Below, one piece after another: positions 9,880 through 18,053 of a DNA stretch of 64,000 nt. Source of the stretch: GH45 sp046704385 (GTDB lineage: Bacteria; Bacteroidota; Bacteroidia; Bacteroidales; SZUA-534); assembly GCA_046704385.1 (NCBI GenBank), contig JBJKSB010000101.1, positions 1 to 64,000 of the forward strand. The letters are read 5' to 3'. The notes beneath the pieces are model-generated. The model was not told where the DNA came from, ran no database searches, and saw only the letters and a list, made by a program, of their open reading frames with translations. Both the position numbers and the translations under genes were made by a program. The number at the start of each line of letters is the position of its first letter. Position 1 is the stretch's first letter.

Positions 9880-10057
9880 CTCTGTCCTATCGGACATCTC
9901 CCCTGACGCAGGGGAGAACGGTTTGAATTAACTGCACTACCAGGCTTTTAAGGTTTGATAGTATCGTTAATTCATGGCTGTCCCCCTAAATAGAGCCTGT
10001 CCCGAATCAATTTCGGGAGGGAAACGGCGATAACTTGTCCCGGACTTGCTTCGGGAG
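9880..10057. repeat. Cluster of short GC-rich palindromes
   Basis: At least three small hairpins lie in this gap: the perfect 8-bp arms CTCCCCTG/CAGGGGAG at 9898-9916, CCCGAA/TTCGGG at 10001-10017, and CCCGGACTTGCTTCGGG around 10040-10056. They are far more GC-rich than their surroundings and resemble short interspersed palindromes of Bacteroidota chromosomes. They separate the hydrogenase-like gene from the phosphatase gene and could act as processing or attenuation sites. Confidence 0.6.
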
Positions 10058-10081
10058 CCGAGGGGTCAATCATTTCTATAC

Positions 10082-11932
10082 TCATTTCTTATCCTCCGAT
10101 TTATATGAGTTTATAATTGATTTTAACATCTGCTCGGTTTCTGAGGCTCCTTCGCCCAGGAGGAATCCAATATTTTGAACCATTTTCAGGTTTTTGTCAA
10201 TTACTTCGGTAATACGGTGTATCGCTTCCTCACGACGCACTTCAGGGAGGTACATATCGCGGAATACAGCACCGGCTACCTCATTTTTCTTGATTGAGAA
10301 AATGGAAATATTCAATAGTAAATCACCAAGTTGGATATCACGGTTTTCCACTCCGTCGTTATTGGTTAAGGCATATTGAAACAAACTTATAATATTTTGG
10401 GGCAACAGGGTTTTTAAGTCAGCACCCTGCAATCCCGGAATTACTTCATTAATGGCTTCGGCATCTTCACCCAGTAGTTGAATAAAACTGTCGTTGGAAT
10501 GAATTATTCTGAAATCTTTATCTATTAACACGACTCCCGATGGAATTTTTTGCAACATGTTGTTCGTAATTTGCGATGCAGCTTTCACTGCTTCTTTTTC
10601 GGCCTGTGCCAGTTTTTCTGATTTCTCCAGGGCTGTTCGGGTTTTTTCAAGTTTTTCGTTGGTAACTTTCAAAGTCCTGATATAATCCTGCTTATTCTTG
10701 ATATTATAAATCATGCACATGTCGGCCTTTGCCAGGTTTTGACTTACTGCCGTGGCAAATTCTTTACAGGTATGATAACCGCAGGCACCGCAGTCTATAC
10801 GATCTGCCTGGGTTTCTTTTCCGAGGGCTTTAAGTACCTTTTGAACTTTTTCTTTATCGGGTTCTTTCATGCGTTGATCATCGGTGCGGTAAGTCCGGCT
10901 CAGATCAAGTTTCATATATTCTTTCACGTTCTCTTCCCACTCTTCTTTGCTGGCCGATTCCAGTCGTTTCTGAGTATAATCAATCACCAGCGTACGGCGA
11001 TGGAATTTTTGTCCACCGGGTGATGTTCCCGGACCCATGATGCAACCTCCATCGCAATAAAACAAATCGACGTGTTTTTTAAGGCTTTGAAGGTTTTCGA
11101 ATTCTTTAATGGCTTCAATAAAGTTATAGCGCCCTTCGGTAATAATTACCCGGCCTGATAATAAATTATCATCAATACCAACAGATTGGAACATACCTCT
11201 GTTAATGGGGAACAAGGAACCTTTTCCACCAAGAGGCGGATCAAAATTGGCATATTCAACGGTGTTTTCGGTGATTCCTTTTTGTTTAAACATGTTGCGA
11301 AGTTCAACAAAAGTCAATACAGTATCCACTTTTCCATCACCGGTAATTCGGTCGGCTTCAATTTTACCCGCAGTACACGGGCCAATATAAACTACTTTGG
11401 CATCGGCTCCGTATTTTTTATGAACCACTTTGCTCATGGCAATCATTGGCGAAACAATGGGTGCAAGGTTTGAAATTACATCGGGGTGGTATTTTTCAAC
11501 GTAATAAATAACCGAAGGACAGTTGGTTGTGATATAGTATTTACCTTTAAAATTATTAAAAAGTTCGCGGTATTTAAGTGCTACAAGATCGGCTCCAAAT
11601 GCGGCTTCCACCACATAATCAAATCCAAGGGCTTTTATCATGCCTACAAAATTCCGACGGCTGGTAATATCATGGAACTCACCAGCAATACTGGGACCGC
11701 ATATGGCAACCACTTTTTCTTCTGATTGTAATAAATGTGAAGTTTGTTCAATGGCATCGGCGTATTTCAAGGCTTTGGGTGCACAAATCGAAACGCAATT
11801 ACCGCAACCAATACACCTTTCAGCAATAATCTGGGCATGGTCGTTCTCAATTTTAATGGCTTTTGACGGGCAAACCCTGATACAGGCATAACATAGTTTA
11901 CAATTTTCTTTTATCGACGAAATCAGCTTCAT
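10082..11932 (-). CDS. Sensory [FeFe]-hydrogenase-like protein with PAS domain (HydS, group C type)
   Basis: Domain order: two 4Fe-4S clusters (Cys11/14/17/21 and Cys40/43/46/50), an H-cluster domain (about 70-310), an extra 4Fe-4S motif (Cys381, Cys384, Cys389, Cys406), a coiled linker (about 410-450), and a PAS-like domain (about 450-560). The four cysteines expected to hold the H-cluster are present: Cys138 (TTNCPS), Cys186 (GPCTAGK), Cys293 and Cys297 (FYCDGGCIMG). The neighbouring proton-transfer cysteine of catalytic enzymes is replaced by Asn137, and the usual Trp and Met of motifs L1 and L2 are missing. This pattern, with a PAS output and no diaphorase subunits, indicates an H2 or redox sensor rather than a bulk hydrogenase. 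The [2Fe-2S] gene lies 5 bp upstream on the same strand. Confidence 0.88.
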   Translation of the reverse strand: MKLISSIKENCKLCYACIRVCPSKAIKIENDHAQIIAERCIGCGNCVSICAPKALKYADAIEQTSHLLQSEEKVVAICGPSIAGEFHDITSRRNFVGMIKALGFDYVVEAAFGADLVALKYRELFNNFKGKYYITTNCPSVIYYVEKYHPDVISNLAPIVSPMIAMSKVVHKKYGADAKVVYIGPCTAGKIEADRITGDGKVDTVLTFVELRNMFKQKGITENTVEYANFDPPLGGKGSLFPINRGMFQSVGIDDNLLSGRVIITEGRYNFIEAIKEFENLQSLKKHVDLFYCDGGCIMGPGTSPGGQKFHRRTLVIDYTQKRLESASKEEWEENVKEYMKLDLSRTYRTDDQRMKEPDKEKVQKVLKALGKETQADRIDCGACGYHTCKEFATAVSQNLAKADMCMIYNIKNKQDYIRTLKVTNEKLEKTRTALEKSEKLAQAEKEAVKAASQITNNMLQKIPSGVVLIDKDFRIIHSNDSFIQLLGEDAEAINEVIPGLQGADLKTLLPQNIISLFQYALTNNDGVENRDIQLGDLLLNISIFSIKKNEVAGAVFRDMYLPEVRREEAIHRITEVIDKNLKMVQNIGFLLGEGASETEQMLKSIINSYKSEDKK

Positions 11933-11937
11933 ATCGT

Positions 11938-12189
11938 TCAGTTTTGTTCCAGTTCCTTGGCAATAATGTCGATCACATTCAACGCATCAACATTTTCATA
12001 AAAATTTTTATTCACTTTTATTATGGGGCCTTTTTCACATTGGCTAAAACAATGACCACCATTCAGTGTGACCCTGTCACCTAAATTGTGTTCGTTTATA
12101 TAGGCTTGAATAGTATGTACCGTTTTTTTATTGCCTCTGGCGAAACATGAACTTCCAAGGCAAATAGTTATTTCAATTTTTTTCGGCAT
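11938..12189 (-). CDS. Thioredoxin-like [2Fe-2S] ferredoxin (NuoE/HydC-like)
   Basis: A small soluble electron-transfer protein of the NuoE C-terminal fold. Four cysteines for a [2Fe-2S] cluster are visible: Cys10 and Cys15 (ICLGSSC), Cys47 and Cys51 (HCFSQC), followed by the conserved KGP turn. At 83 residues it is a stand-alone ferredoxin domain without the N-terminal helical part of NuoE. It precedes the HydS-like gene by 5 bp on the same strand, so the two are almost certainly cotranscribed and it probably passes electrons to or from that protein. Confidence 0.88.
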   Translation of the reverse strand: MPKKIEITICLGSSCFARGNKKTVHTIQAYINEHNLGDRVTLNGGHCFSQCEKGPIIKVNKNFYENVDALNVIDIIAKELEQN

Positions 12190-12295
12190 AGGTTCTTTCT
12201 TGTTTTCAGGTAAATCAAAATTAGCAATCTTTTTTAATACTGGATTGATACCATGGGCTATTTGTGTAGTGAAAGTCTAATGATTTTGGTCATAA

Positions 12296-12724
12296 GTGAT
12301 ATTTAAAATTGAGTCCATTGATGAATTTAAAACATTAAGAAAAGATAGGTATTTTTTTTATTGGAAAATTGAGAAGAATCAAGAAGTATATAAATTGCAG
12401 ATTAAAGGATCGATGGATATTTTAGGACTTATCTCTATAGAAATGATTACTCAGGAATGGAGAATACACATTAGACTTTTAACTGTTTCAAAGGAAAACA
12501 AAGGAAATGGAAAAAAATATGATAAAATTGCAGGAAACCTAATTGCATATGTTGCAAAAATTGCAATTCGTGAATTTGGCGAACTGGCGTGCGTTTCCCT
12601 TAAACCTAAAAGCCAAATTGCCCAGCACTATATTGATAAATACAAAATGAATATAACAGGAATGACTTTAAGTATAGAAGTTCCTGAGATTATTGACCTG
12701 ATAAATTTTTATGACAATGAATGA
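12296..12724 (+). CDS. GNAT-like protein, possible toxin of a toxin-antitoxin pair
   Basis: A 142-residue soluble protein whose second half resembles an acetyltransferase fold: LTVSKENKGNGKKYDKIAG is a plausible acetyl-CoA pyrophosphate loop, followed by a long helix and the strand/helix ACVSLKPKSQIAQHYIDKYK. The start is a GTG; no in-frame ATG lies near. The gene ends inside the start of the HTH gene with a 14-bp overlap (ATGACAATGAATGA), typical of translationally coupled modules. The pair is more AT-rich than its neighbours and splits two hydrogenase-linked groups. Toxin activity is inference; the fold call is tentative. Confidence 0.55.
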   Translation: MIFKIESIDEFKTLRKDRYFFYWKIEKNQEVYKLQIKGSMDILGLISIEMITQEWRIHIRLLTVSKENKGNGKKYDKIAGNLIAYVAKIAIREFGELACVSLKPKSQIAQHYIDKYKMNITGMTLSIEVPEIIDLINFYDNE

Positions 12725-13241
12725 AAATAAAAAAAATATTTTGGAGACAGAGTATAGTATAGATTCAAGATACAAATCTGATAATGAGCGGAAATCAGAC
12801 GCCACGGCTTTGATGGAAGCCCGTTTAATGAGGATGAAAAATCTTTCAAAAGAACAAATTACCAAGGCTAAACTTTTGCAATTGAAAATAAAGATGGAGG
12901 AATATATTAAGAATCCTGTATATGATAATCAAAGCTATTTTTCAAATTTTTTAAAATTATATATAGATTCCATATACTCGAAGAGAAGTTCATTTGCGAA
13001 AGATATAGATGTTGCTCCGGTAAGTTTGAGCCAGGTAATAAATAACCATAGAGAACCCAAAGAAGAATTTATTTTGAAATTAATGATACATTCGGAGATG
13101 GTATATAAGAATGTTTGTGAGTTTCATAAGAAAACCTGGTATCAGGTTTATTTTCACGAAAAGATTTGCGATACAATGTCAAATCAAGAACAGGGGCGAC
13201 CTGAAATAGAAAAGCATATTAGGATAAGTGAAGTAATATAA
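12711..13241 (+). CDS. XRE/Cro-like helix-turn-helix protein, possible antitoxin
   Basis: A 176-residue protein. Residues about 80-125 hold a likely HTH (SSFAKDIDVAPVSLSQVINN, then HREPKEEFILKLMIHSE), preceded by a basic helical N-terminal half and followed by a short tail that may contact the partner. The gene overlaps the GNAT-like gene by 14 bp; a second ATG at 12717 would shorten the overlap to 8 bp. In coupled pairs of this layout the HTH protein usually neutralises and autoregulates the first product. A plain transcription factor cannot be excluded. Confidence 0.6.
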   Translation: MTMNENKKNILETEYSIDSRYKSDNERKSDATALMEARLMRMKNLSKEQITKAKLLQLKIKMEEYIKNPVYDNQSYFSNFLKLYIDSIYSKRSSFAKDIDVAPVSLSQVINNHREPKEEFILKLMIHSEMVYKNVCEFHKKTWYQVYFHEKICDTMSNQEQGRPEIEKHIRISEVI

Positions 13242-13335
13242 GGAATAAAATTACTTTTGAGACGGCTCCACTTCAATTTCAATCACTTTCGCACCGTACT
13301 AATAATTATTATATTTACTTCAAAATTGCAATACC

Positions 13336-13584
13336 ATGGAAGAACGGATTGGTTCCATACTGATTTTGGTTGAAAGTCGTAACGAAATCGAAAAACTGAA
13401 TAGGATAATTTCGAGTTATGCTGATATAATTATTGGCCGGCAGGGGATAAGACTGAAAGAAAAAGGTAAAAGTATAATCTCACTGGTGTTGGAAGGAAGT
13501 ACAGATGCTTTGGGTGGATTAGCCGGTCAACTCGGCCAGCTGCCGGGTATTTATGTAAAATCAATAGTATTGAAAAACAGCTAA
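13336..13584 (+). CDS. TM1266-family iron-only hydrogenase system regulator
   Basis: A small ACT/ferredoxin-like alpha-beta protein of 82 residues. The layout matches the TM1266 family (putative regulator of [FeFe]-hydrogenase systems): MEERIGSILILVESRN, a helix, IIIGRQGIRLKEKGKSIISL, then LEGSTDALGGLAGQLGQLPG and VKSIVLK. No DNA-binding motif is obvious. Its presence 1.1 kb from the HydS-like operon supports a working [FeFe]-hydrogenase theme here, although no HydEFG maturase genes are in the window. It starts a tight run with the DUF554 gene 1 bp away. Confidence 0.85.
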   Translation: MEERIGSILILVESRNEIEKLNRIISSYADIIIGRQGIRLKEKGKSIISLVLEGSTDALGGLAGQLGQLPGIYVKSIVLKNS

Positions 13585-13585
13585 C

Positions 13586-14263
13586 ATGACTGGAACACTG
13601 ATAAATGCAGGTGCTGTGGTTGCAGGTAGTTTAATTGGCCTGATTTTCCATGCCCGTATAGCTCAAAAATATATTAAGATCGTTTTTCAGGGTATCGGGC
13701 TTTTTACTTTATTCGTAGGAATTGCAATGGCATTAAAAACCAATAATTACCTGATATTGGTTTTTAGTATTGTGGTAGGTGCCATTATTGGTACTTTTAT
13801 TAAACTGGAAGATCAGATAAACCGGTTTTCGGAATATATAAAAAATAAAGTAAAATCGGATAACAGTAAGTTTAGCGAAGGACTCATTTCTGCATTTTTA
13901 TTATATTGTATGGGATCGATGACTATATTGGGAGCTTTTGAAGAAGGTCTTGGTAATCCGCCAAACCTGTTGTTGGCAAAATCGCTGATGGATGGAATCT
14001 CATCCATAGCTTTGTCTGCAGGTTTAGGAATTGGGGTAATTTTTAGCATTATTCCATTGTTAATATACCAGGGAGGGCTTACCCTTTTTGCCAGTCTGCT
14101 GAATAATCACCTGTCGGAGGTAATGATTAATGAATTATCGGCAGTAGGAGGATTAATGTTGATAGGTATGGGTTTGAATATTTTGGAAATTGCAAAAATA
14201 AAAGTAATAAATATGCTGCCTGCTTTGGTGGTAGTTGTAATTTTAGTTTATTTCTTTGCATAA
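13586..14263 (+). CDS. DUF554-family membrane protein (YdfK-like)
   Basis: An integral inner-membrane protein of 225 residues with about six or seven hydrophobic helices. It shows the family signatures: N-terminal GTLINAGAVVAGSLIGL, central YCMGSMTILGAFEEGLGN and C-terminal SAVGGLMLIGMGLNIL. The function of DUF554 proteins is unknown; a transporter is often assumed. The start codon is 1 bp after the TM1266-type gene, and the reading frame nearly overlaps the PP2C gene, so the genes form one operon. Confidence 0.88.
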   Translation: MTGTLINAGAVVAGSLIGLIFHARIAQKYIKIVFQGIGLFTLFVGIAMALKTNNYLILVFSIVVGAIIGTFIKLEDQINRFSEYIKNKVKSDNSKFSEGLISAFLLYCMGSMTILGAFEEGLGNPPNLLLAKSLMDGISSIALSAGLGIGVIFSIIPLLIYQGGLTLFASLLNNHLSEVMINELSAVGGLMLIGMGLNILEIAKIKVINMLPALVVVVILVYFFA

Positions 14264-14282
14264 AAATTTTAACCGGGATAAA

Positions 14283-15614
14283 ATGAACACCGATTTGCAT
14301 CTGAGTTTTGGTAGCCAGACCGATACCGGCTCAAAAAAGGAGTTTAATACCGATAGTGTTTTGGAATTTGCCATTCTGAAAGGACATGTTTTTGTGGTCT
14401 GCGATGGGCACAATGGTCCGGAAGGACATGGGGCACTTGCTTCGAAATTGATTGTCGAAAGTATAAAAAAGTATTTCTATAACCGGTCGTATAAAGATAT
14501 GGCCAAGGCTTTAACCAATGCCATAACATACGCCAATATTACTTTATTTGAGCAATCAACCAAGGATAAAAAATATAACGGGATATCAAGTACACTGGCT
14601 ATTGTAATTTTTCGCGAGGGCAAGCTTTATTATGCTTATGCCGGTGATAGCAGAATATATTTTTTCCGTAATGGTGAGATGCAGCCATTAACCCGCGATC
14701 ATGTTGTTGATTTTGAGAATATTAAAGATTCAGAGTTAAAAGTTGCCCTTGGCCGGACTAAAGATGTAAAGTTTGGGGTATGCAAAAATCCAATAACTAT
14801 GTCGGAAGGGGAGTCATTACTGTTATGTACCGACGGACTTACCGATCAAGTACCGGAAACTGTTATTGCTGAAATTCTGGGTGATGATAATATGGCTGCC
14901 GATCATAAATGTAAAAGACTGATTGAACTGGCCAACGAACAGGGAGGCGACGATTGTATTTCAGTCCAGGTACTTGAATTTTCGCAGGTAATGGAATTGC
15001 AAAAAGAAAGGAAAAAAATTAATTTAAAACCTGTTTTATATATACTTATTGCCATAATTGCAATTTTAGCTGTTGGTTATGGAGGTTACAAGGGCTATCA
15101 TTCGTTTAAAAACAGGCCGGTAAAGGAGAAAACCGTCACGGAATTACCGGAACCTGTGATTGAAAACACAGCTAAAGAAAAACCAAATGAAGCGAGTTCA
15201 ACTAAACCAGAAACACAGATAAAAACAAGCAAACCCAAAGAAGTTGCTGTAAATCAGGGCACTCCGAAGCAACAAAAAACAAAAACTGTTACTGTTAGTA
15301 AACCGGTAGATGAAATGGTTTATTACCATCACGAAATAGTATATGGCGAAAATTTATATCGATTGTCATTACGTTATAACGTTTCGCAACAAAAGCTGAT
15401 TGATATTAACGGGAAAAAGGCTACCAGTTTTATAGCAGGAACCGAACTTAAAATTCCTGTAAAAGCCTTACATACTGTAAAAAAAGGGGAATCGTACAGT
15501 GTAATTAGCGATATGTACAATGTTAAAGTAAAACTTATCTGTGCAGCCTCCAAGATTGATGATGGCACTCCTTTAAAAGAAGGACAAGTGCTGATTATTC
15601 CATTAACAAAGTAA
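14283..15614 (+). CDS. PP2C-family phosphatase with membrane anchor and two LysM domains
   Basis: Residues about 1-235 form a PP2C Ser/Thr phosphatase: FVVCDGHNGPEGHG, YAYAGDSRIYFFR, SLLLCTDGLTDQVP and GGDDCISVQVLEF supply the metal-binding aspartates. One membrane helix (PVLYILIAIIAILAVGYGGY) and a Lys/Pro/Thr-rich linker follow, then two LysM modules (EIVYGENLYRLSLRYNVSQ and HTVKKGESYSVISDMYNVK). The topology suggests a cytoplasmic phosphatase tethered to peptidoglycan. The frame opens at 14256, overlapping DUF554, but the ATG at 14283 starts next to the catalytic fold (MNTDLHLSFGSQTD). No cognate Ser/Thr kinase is in the window. Confidence 0.88.
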   Translation: MNTDLHLSFGSQTDTGSKKEFNTDSVLEFAILKGHVFVVCDGHNGPEGHGALASKLIVESIKKYFYNRSYKDMAKALTNAITYANITLFEQSTKDKKYNGISSTLAIVIFREGKLYYAYAGDSRIYFFRNGEMQPLTRDHVVDFENIKDSELKVALGRTKDVKFGVCKNPITMSEGESLLLCTDGLTDQVPETVIAEILGDDNMAADHKCKRLIELANEQGGDDCISVQVLEFSQVMELQKERKKINLKPVLYILIAIIAILAVGYGGYKGYHSFKNRPVKEKTVTELPEPVIENTAKEKPNEASSTKPETQIKTSKPKEVAVNQGTPKQQKTKTVTVSKPVDEMVYYHHEIVYGENLYRLSLRYNVSQQKLIDINGKKATSFIAGTELKIPVKALHTVKKGESYSVISDMYNVKVKLICAASKIDDGTPLKEGQVLIIPLTK

Positions 15615-15626
15615 AAAATAATCTTT

Positions 15627-16706
15627 ATGAATATTAAACAGCTGTTGGTTAAGTTATTGCCAGGCTTATTACCTCTATTTATATTTATTATTGCCGACGA
15701 AATTTGGGGTACCCGGGTGGGTTTGATGGTAGCCATTGCTTCAGGTATTGTGGAGACTCTTTTATTATGGATTAAGGAAAAAAGATTTGATAAATTTATA
15801 TTGTTCGATACATTCCTGATTGTAACGCTGGGTGGTATATCTTTTTGGCTCGACAACGATGTGTTTTTTAAATTGAAACCGGCTATTGTGGGTGTTATTA
15901 TTTGCACGATGTTGGGCGTTTCGGTGTTTACACCGCAAAATTTCGTACTGGCCATGTCGAAGCGATATTTTAAAGACATGACTTTCAGTGATGAACAATA
16001 CATTCAGTTGATGAGAAGTATGAAAATTGTTTTTTTTATATTTCTCTTTCATACTGCCCTGATTTTTTATTCAGTCTGGTTTATGTCAAAAGAGGCCTGG
16101 GCATTTATAAGCGGTGGACTGTTTTATATATTAGTTGGTGTGTATTTTGTTTTTGAATTTGCTTCAAAATATCTGAAAAACCGAAAATTTAAAAATGAGG
16201 AATGGCTTCCACTGGTTGATATTGACGGTAAAGTAGTTGGAAAAGCTATCCGTTCAGAATGTCACAGGAACAAGTCATTACTACATCCGGTTGTTCATTT
16301 ACATGTTTTTAATAAAGCAGGCGAAATATATTTGCAAAAAAGGCCTATGCACAAATTAATACAACCTGGGATGTGGGATACGGCCGTTGGGGGACATATT
16401 GGTTTAAACGAAAGCATTGAGCAGAGCCTAAGTCGCGAAAGCGAAGAAGAGCTTGGAATTAAAGGTTTTGTTCCGCAATTGCTGTTTAAATATAAATGGG
16501 AGTCGGATATTGAATCGGAATTGGTTTTTTGTTTTGTTACCACTTTTAATGGAGCCATAACTCCTGATAAAACTGAACTAGACGGAGGAAAATTTTGGAA
16601 ACAGACTGAAATTGAAAAGAATATGGGGAAAGGAATTTTCACCCCAAACTTTGAAAATGAATATCAGCTTTTGCAAAAAGTAATTAAAAAACAGAAAGTC
16701 TCTTAA
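15627..16706 (+). CDS. YciB/IspZ-like membrane domain fused to a Nudix hydrolase
   Basis: Residues about 1-190 are hydrophobic and resemble the septation protein A family (YciB): LLPLFIFIIADEIWG, VTLGGISFWLDNDVFFKLKP. At least five membrane helices are predicted. Residues about 205-345 form a soluble Nudix domain, starting WLPLVDIDGKVVGKAIRSE in the style of IPP-isomerase-like Nudix enzymes, with a complete Nudix box (GGHIGLNESIEQSLSRESEE plus ELGI). No frameshift separates the halves. It follows the PP2C gene by 12 bp. The membrane anchoring suggests a lipid-linked diphosphate or membrane-proximal substrate; this is inference. Confidence 0.85.
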   Translation: MNIKQLLVKLLPGLLPLFIFIIADEIWGTRVGLMVAIASGIVETLLLWIKEKRFDKFILFDTFLIVTLGGISFWLDNDVFFKLKPAIVGVIICTMLGVSVFTPQNFVLAMSKRYFKDMTFSDEQYIQLMRSMKIVFFIFLFHTALIFYSVWFMSKEAWAFISGGLFYILVGVYFVFEFASKYLKNRKFKNEEWLPLVDIDGKVVGKAIRSECHRNKSLLHPVVHLHVFNKAGEIYLQKRPMHKLIQPGMWDTAVGGHIGLNESIEQSLSRESEEELGIKGFVPQLLFKYKWESDIESELVFCFVTTFNGAITPDKTELDGGKFWKQTEIEKNMGKGIFTPNFENEYQLLQKVIKKQKVS

Positions 16707-16710
16707 AAAT

Positions 16711-16782
16711 AGCCGCTAAGGCACTAAGATACTTAGTTTTGAAATCATTGATTTATTCTTTGCATCTTTGCGACTTAGCGGG
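16711..16782. repeat. Imperfect inverted repeat between convergent genes
   Basis: Arms CCGCTAAG (16713-16720) and CTTAGCGG (16774-16781) flank a 53-bp centre that itself contains related CTAAGA/TTTGC words. It sits between the convergent Nudix-fusion and HU/SPOR genes, so it may terminate transcription from both sides. Sequences of this CGCTAAG type are widespread in Bacteroidota intergenic DNA. Confidence 0.55.
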
Positions 16783-16798
16783 AATAAAAATTCTTAAT

Positions 16799-17914
16799 CT
16801 ATCTTATTAATATCCAGGTTTGTGGATCGCTATTGCGCATATCTTTCCAGGCTGATAACACTTCGCCCCATGAATAGTACGTTTTATAACTCACACAATT
16901 AAATCCGTTATTACGCATAATAATTTCCGATTCATAACCCTTTTCTGTAAGTTTTTGCTGGAAATTAGTTGCATTGGATGGAACTTTAAAGCTTCCGGCA
17001 ATTAAATAGTATTTTTTTACATTTTCTGCAGGTTTTTCTACTGGAGTTTCTTCAACAACAACGGGTTCGGGTACTACCGTATCTTCCTTAACCGTATCTG
17101 CCACAGGGGGAGGAGTTTGAACAACTTCAACCGGAGGCTGTTCTTTTTTTCCGAAAAGGCTGCCCAGGTCAAATTTAAAAAAGGCCCAGGTTGCTCCGCC
17201 AAGTACAATAACAATCGCTGCTACGATAATAATAATGTTTTTGGCATTATTCGATTTTGGGGTAGATGTTGGCATAGGTTTTTTTACTGAAGTAATAGGT
17301 TTATTGGGTGGAATTGTTGCACTCACAGGTTTTGAAACGGGTTCAGGTTTTTTTGCCTCAACTTTTTGGGCAGAAACCGGTGCCGGTTCCGATTTTATAA
17401 TTTCTTTATCCGGTGTAGCCGGGATTTTAACTTCTTTTACCGGCTCAGATTTTGTTTCTTTTTTGGTTTCCTCAGTTTTGGGTTTTTCATCAAGAACAAT
17501 AGTTGGCTTAACATCAGTTGGCGAAGTTTTAGGTATTTCCTTAACTTCAGCTTTCGGTTTTTCTTTGGTTTCAGCCTTAGGTTGTTCTTTGGTATCGGCT
17601 TTTGATTCAAATTTAATAGTACCGTGGTTATCTTTGGTAAGAATACCCATGCCGGCCAATTGGTAAGGATTGTTTTTTGAGAATTCTTTTTCAACAGCTG
17701 AAATAAATTCTTTTATTAAATCCGTTGCCTCTGTTTTACTGACTTTTTCAGTCTTAATTATTTGGTTAACAAGAAGCCCGTCGTTGAATTTTAAGAAATC
17801 ATTAAAGGTAATCTGTTTACCTTCCGGAGTATCCTGAATCATAAAAGCTCCAAAGTCGGGCACTATTATCCTGTTATTACTGTCAGTTAATGCTTTTAAA
17901 TATTTGCTTATCAT
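16799..17914 (-). CDS. HU-CCDC81/SPOR-domain membrane protein
   Basis: The N-terminal 105 residues match the Bacteroidota CCDC81-like HU domain (YLKALTDSNNRIIVPDFGAF, then LKFNDGLLVNQIIKTEKVSK). A 110-residue Lys/Pro/Glu/Thr-rich linker leads to a single membrane helix (IIIIVAAIVIVLGGATWAFF). After a periplasmic proline-rich linker comes a C-terminal SPOR domain (YYLIAGSFKVPSNATNFQQK, ending WILIR). SPOR domains bind denuded peptidoglycan at division sites, so this protein could link nucleoid-side and wall-side events. Length 371 is normal. It is transcribed alone, divergent from the DNPH1-like gene. Confidence 0.88.
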   Translation of the reverse strand: MISKYLKALTDSNNRIIVPDFGAFMIQDTPEGKQITFNDFLKFNDGLLVNQIIKTEKVSKTEATDLIKEFISAVEKEFSKNNPYQLAGMGILTKDNHGTIKFESKADTKEQPKAETKEKPKAEVKEIPKTSPTDVKPTIVLDEKPKTEETKKETKSEPVKEVKIPATPDKEIIKSEPAPVSAQKVEAKKPEPVSKPVSATIPPNKPITSVKKPMPTSTPKSNNAKNIIIIVAAIVIVLGGATWAFFKFDLGSLFGKKEQPPVEVVQTPPPVADTVKEDTVVPEPVVVEETPVEKPAENVKKYYLIAGSFKVPSNATNFQQKLTEKGYESEIIMRNNGFNCVSYKTYYSWGEVLSAWKDMRNSDPQTWILIR

Positions 17915-17967
17915 GCTACAATAAATTTTTATAACGGTAAATTTACAATAAAATTAATTATTTACCT

Positions 17968-17988
17968 ATCACATAAATTTGATGTGAT
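17968..17988. promoter_or_regulatory. Possible operator palindrome in a divergent promoter region
   Basis: Perfect 7-bp inverted repeat ATCACAT (17968-17974) and ATGTGAT (17982-17988) with a 7-bp centre, in the 139-bp gap between divergent genes. Its form resembles a dimeric regulator site. The regulator and which gene it serves are unknown. Confidence 0.4.
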
Positions 17989-18053
17989 TTTTTATCATGT
18001 TGTAAATATTATGTATTTGATATACAGATGAATAAAAAGAATACTTTATTATT

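Noticed and set aside
8660..16706. A catalytic hydrogenase operon (HydABC)
   Set aside because: Flavin/NADH diaphorase subunits and maturases are absent, the proton-relay cysteine is missing and a PAS domain is fused, so this is a sensor-type protein.
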